From the NCBI RefSeq assembly GCF_026000435.1, contig NZ_AP026764.1, forward strand, positions 1,488,001 through 1,552,000: a stretch of 64,000 bases of DNA, in the 5' to 3' direction. This DNA comes from Vibrio sp. STUT-A11 (GTDB lineage: Bacteria; Pseudomonadota; Gammaproteobacteria; Enterobacterales; Vibrionaceae). The notes under the pieces are model-generated. The model saw only the letters and a program-made list of their open reading frames with translations. It had not been told where the DNA came from and searched no databases. This document shows positions 62,779-64,000 of this stretch, piece after piece. The translations under genes and the position numbers were made by a program. Within the stretch, counting starts at the first letter, position 1. Every line of letters begins with the position of its first letter.

Positions 62779-64000
62779 TCAAGGTTCAACAGTGGGAGAA
62801 GTATTCTCTAACACAAAGGGAAATACCGCGTACTCGCTCGCGTCGATAGCCGAAGGAAAAGCCCCCATATTTCCGCCAAGTGAAGAACCAACCAACACGC
62901 CATTAGGGGAGCAAAAACCATCGCCTTTTTCATCAGTGCCTGTAATATTACGACAAGTAACGGCTATTGATTTACCCACTCCCGGGCTTTCACTCGTCAA
63001 AATAAAATCTGCAAAACCAAACACCTCGGAATCCGGCTCTAGGGCCCAATATTTCTGAGTTTTATCTACGATGTTGAGGATAAAATGGCTAAACTCGGGA
63101 TTGCTACCACGCTTGGGTATATCACCGATACTGTTCTGCTCAGCACCGTATCGAAGCGATAAGTCTCCGACAGTAGATTCGCCATCTAATAACGGCTCAT
63201 CATCCTGTTCATTCACTTTCCAATATAAATTGCCATCGACTATCTGATCTTTGTCTAAGTCATAGGACTCGATGATTTCACCATTAATCATAACTACAAT
63301 GTTATTAGCAAACGTACTGCCCTTTGGCTCCTTCGGAATGGGTACAATACCTTTGTGTGAGTTCAGCATGACCAACGTATTCTGATAGTAATGGGCATTT
63401 TCTGAGGCATAGCCACTACCAGCTTGCTTAAACATTTTTCCATACCCAAACTGCCCGCCCCCGTTCCATGAATTTATCCCTTCTTGACGATTTACAGGAT
63501 GATCGCGTAATAACAGTACGACGTTGCGATAAAAGAGTAGCGGACCTATCATGTCATCGGTATCCTGCCCTAAAGACACAGCAACCAAACAGTTTAAGAT
63601 AAAGTTATCGTGAATGACTATCTGGCCGATGTCACCCGTACCGCCATATTTCTCATCCGCTTCCAACTCGAAGGCATCATCACCACAGTTTTCGATGCGA
63701 TTGTGGTGCACAAAGATCCTATCTTCGCCATTAGATGTGGCGATCAAGTCTTGTCCTGACCCTCTAATCAAATTCCAGGAAATAAACCAGTTTTTCGAGC
63801 CTCCTTTCAAATTAATGGAGGTTCCTCTGGCGCGTGTCGCTGGTTCGGGATCGTCTTTCATATCACTCCAAAAAATCCAATAAGGATCATCACCCAAAAT
63901 CTGTGAGTGGGTAATCGTGATATTGTTAACGTCAGTATCCTTTGTTGAAATCGTCGTATTACCCATCCATGCTGTAATACCATCAAAGGTCACATGCTGT
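62779..64000 (-). CDS. Right-handed beta-helix protein, pectate-lyase-like (partial, N-terminus outside window)
   Basis: About 405 residues are visible and the frame is open past the right edge. The repeated pattern of short strands, NNITITHSQILGDDPYWIFW, NWFISWNLIRGSGQD, IFVHHNRIENCGDDAFELEA and IGQIVIHDNFILNCLVAVSL, is that of a parallel beta-helix, as in pectate lyase and PL6-type polysaccharide lyases. The gene faces the EPS locus and may encode an enzyme that trims or degrades the polymer, or an epimerase. Catalytic residues cannot be assigned from this part. The GTG near 63993 is probably internal, since similar coding sequence continues to the edge. Confidence 0.78.
   Translation of the reverse strand, partial: QHVTFDGITAWMGNTTISTKDTDVNNITITHSQILGDDPYWIFWSDMKDDPEPATRARGTSINLKGGSKNWFISWNLIRGSGQDLIATSNGEDRIFVHHNRIENCGDDAFELEADEKYGGTGDIGQIVIHDNFILNCLVAVSLGQDTDDMIGPLLFYRNVVLLLRDHPVNRQEGINSWNGGGQFGYGKMFKQAGSGYASENAHYYQNTLVMLNSHKGIVPIPKEPKGSTFANNIVVMINGEIIESYDLDKDQIVDGNLYWKVNEQDDEPLLDGESTVGDLSLRYGAEQNSIGDIPKRGSNPEFSHFILNIVDKTQKYWALEPDSEVFGFADFILTSESPGVGKSIAVTCRNITGTDEKGDGFCSPNGVLVGSSLGGNMGAFPSAIDASEYAVFPFVLENTSPTVEP

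Noticed and set aside
1..64000. Mobile elements, CRISPR arrays, tRNA or rRNA genes
   Set aside because: No transposase, integrase, regularly spaced repeats or RNA gene signatures were seen by eye; a computed tRNA scan and repeat search would be the decisive check.

Overview
The window reads as one contiguous piece of a Vibrio chromosome. Support comes from gene content: a FabV-type enoyl reductase, a FadL plus VolA-type lysophospholipase pair, the tesA/ybbA/ybbP arrangement shared with other gammaproteobacteria, a DUF3389 protein and a YhaJ-like LysR regulator. The species cannot be named from this. No tRNA, rRNA, transposase, integrase or CRISPR array was seen. Most of the window looks like core genome, with short operons separated by clear hairpin terminators.

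Layout. 1-2200: the start of a LysR regulator gene, a possible tiny membrane protein and galE. 2650-5020: the 5-oxoprolinase operon pxpA-pxpB-pxpC. 5070-11900: an FAD oxidoreductase, the YbbP/YbbA ABC exporter, TesA and FabV. 12000-18200: a GAF/GGDEF/EAL protein, a COG3044-type ATPase, a DnaJ-related protein, a 2OG-Fe(II) oxygenase and a YjdF-like membrane protein. 18160-23340: cutA, a zinc-ribbon protein, an SgrR-type regulator, a DUF3389 protein, MenI, an M48 lipoprotein protease and an M50 protease. 23690-27360: fadL and a VolA-like surface lipase. 27650-34640: a PhnA/YjdM protein, a TerC/Alx transporter behind a yybP-ykoY manganese riboswitch, an unannotated small membrane protein, a 5'-nucleotidase, a YbjD/OLD nuclease and a DUF1097 protein. 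34860-46600: a LysR regulator divergent from a FocA-CBS fusion, yceJ-yceI, an RhlE-like helicase, acpH, a chemoreceptor, a HAD phosphatase and a CreA-like lipoprotein.

46700-64000 is a Wzx/Wzy-type exopolysaccharide locus. Eight genes run on the minus strand: Wza-like exporter, initiating sugar transferase, GT4 glycosyltransferase, O-antigen-polymerase/ligase-like protein, Wzc-like tyrosine autokinase, two P-loop kinases and a flippase. On the plus strand follow a large secreted protein (propeller plus two tandem PKD-containing modules) and a nucleotidyltransferase-kinase fusion. A beta-helix protein, cut by the right edge, faces them. The most unusual content is here. Three proteins carry thymidylate-kinase-like or related P-loops, and the flippase has a ~175-residue C-terminal extension that looks like a degenerate copy of the same fold. 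The autokinase gene carries a G8 tract and a 9-nt in-frame repeat.

How the genes may work together: the EPS proteins would prime, extend, flip, polymerise and export a glycan, while the kinases and the nucleotidyltransferase-kinase may activate or modify a building block. The EAL protein would lower c-di-GMP, which commonly controls such loci in Vibrio, but no direct link is visible. FadL, VolA and FabV together describe acquisition of fatty acids and lysophospholipids and completion of fatty acid elongation.
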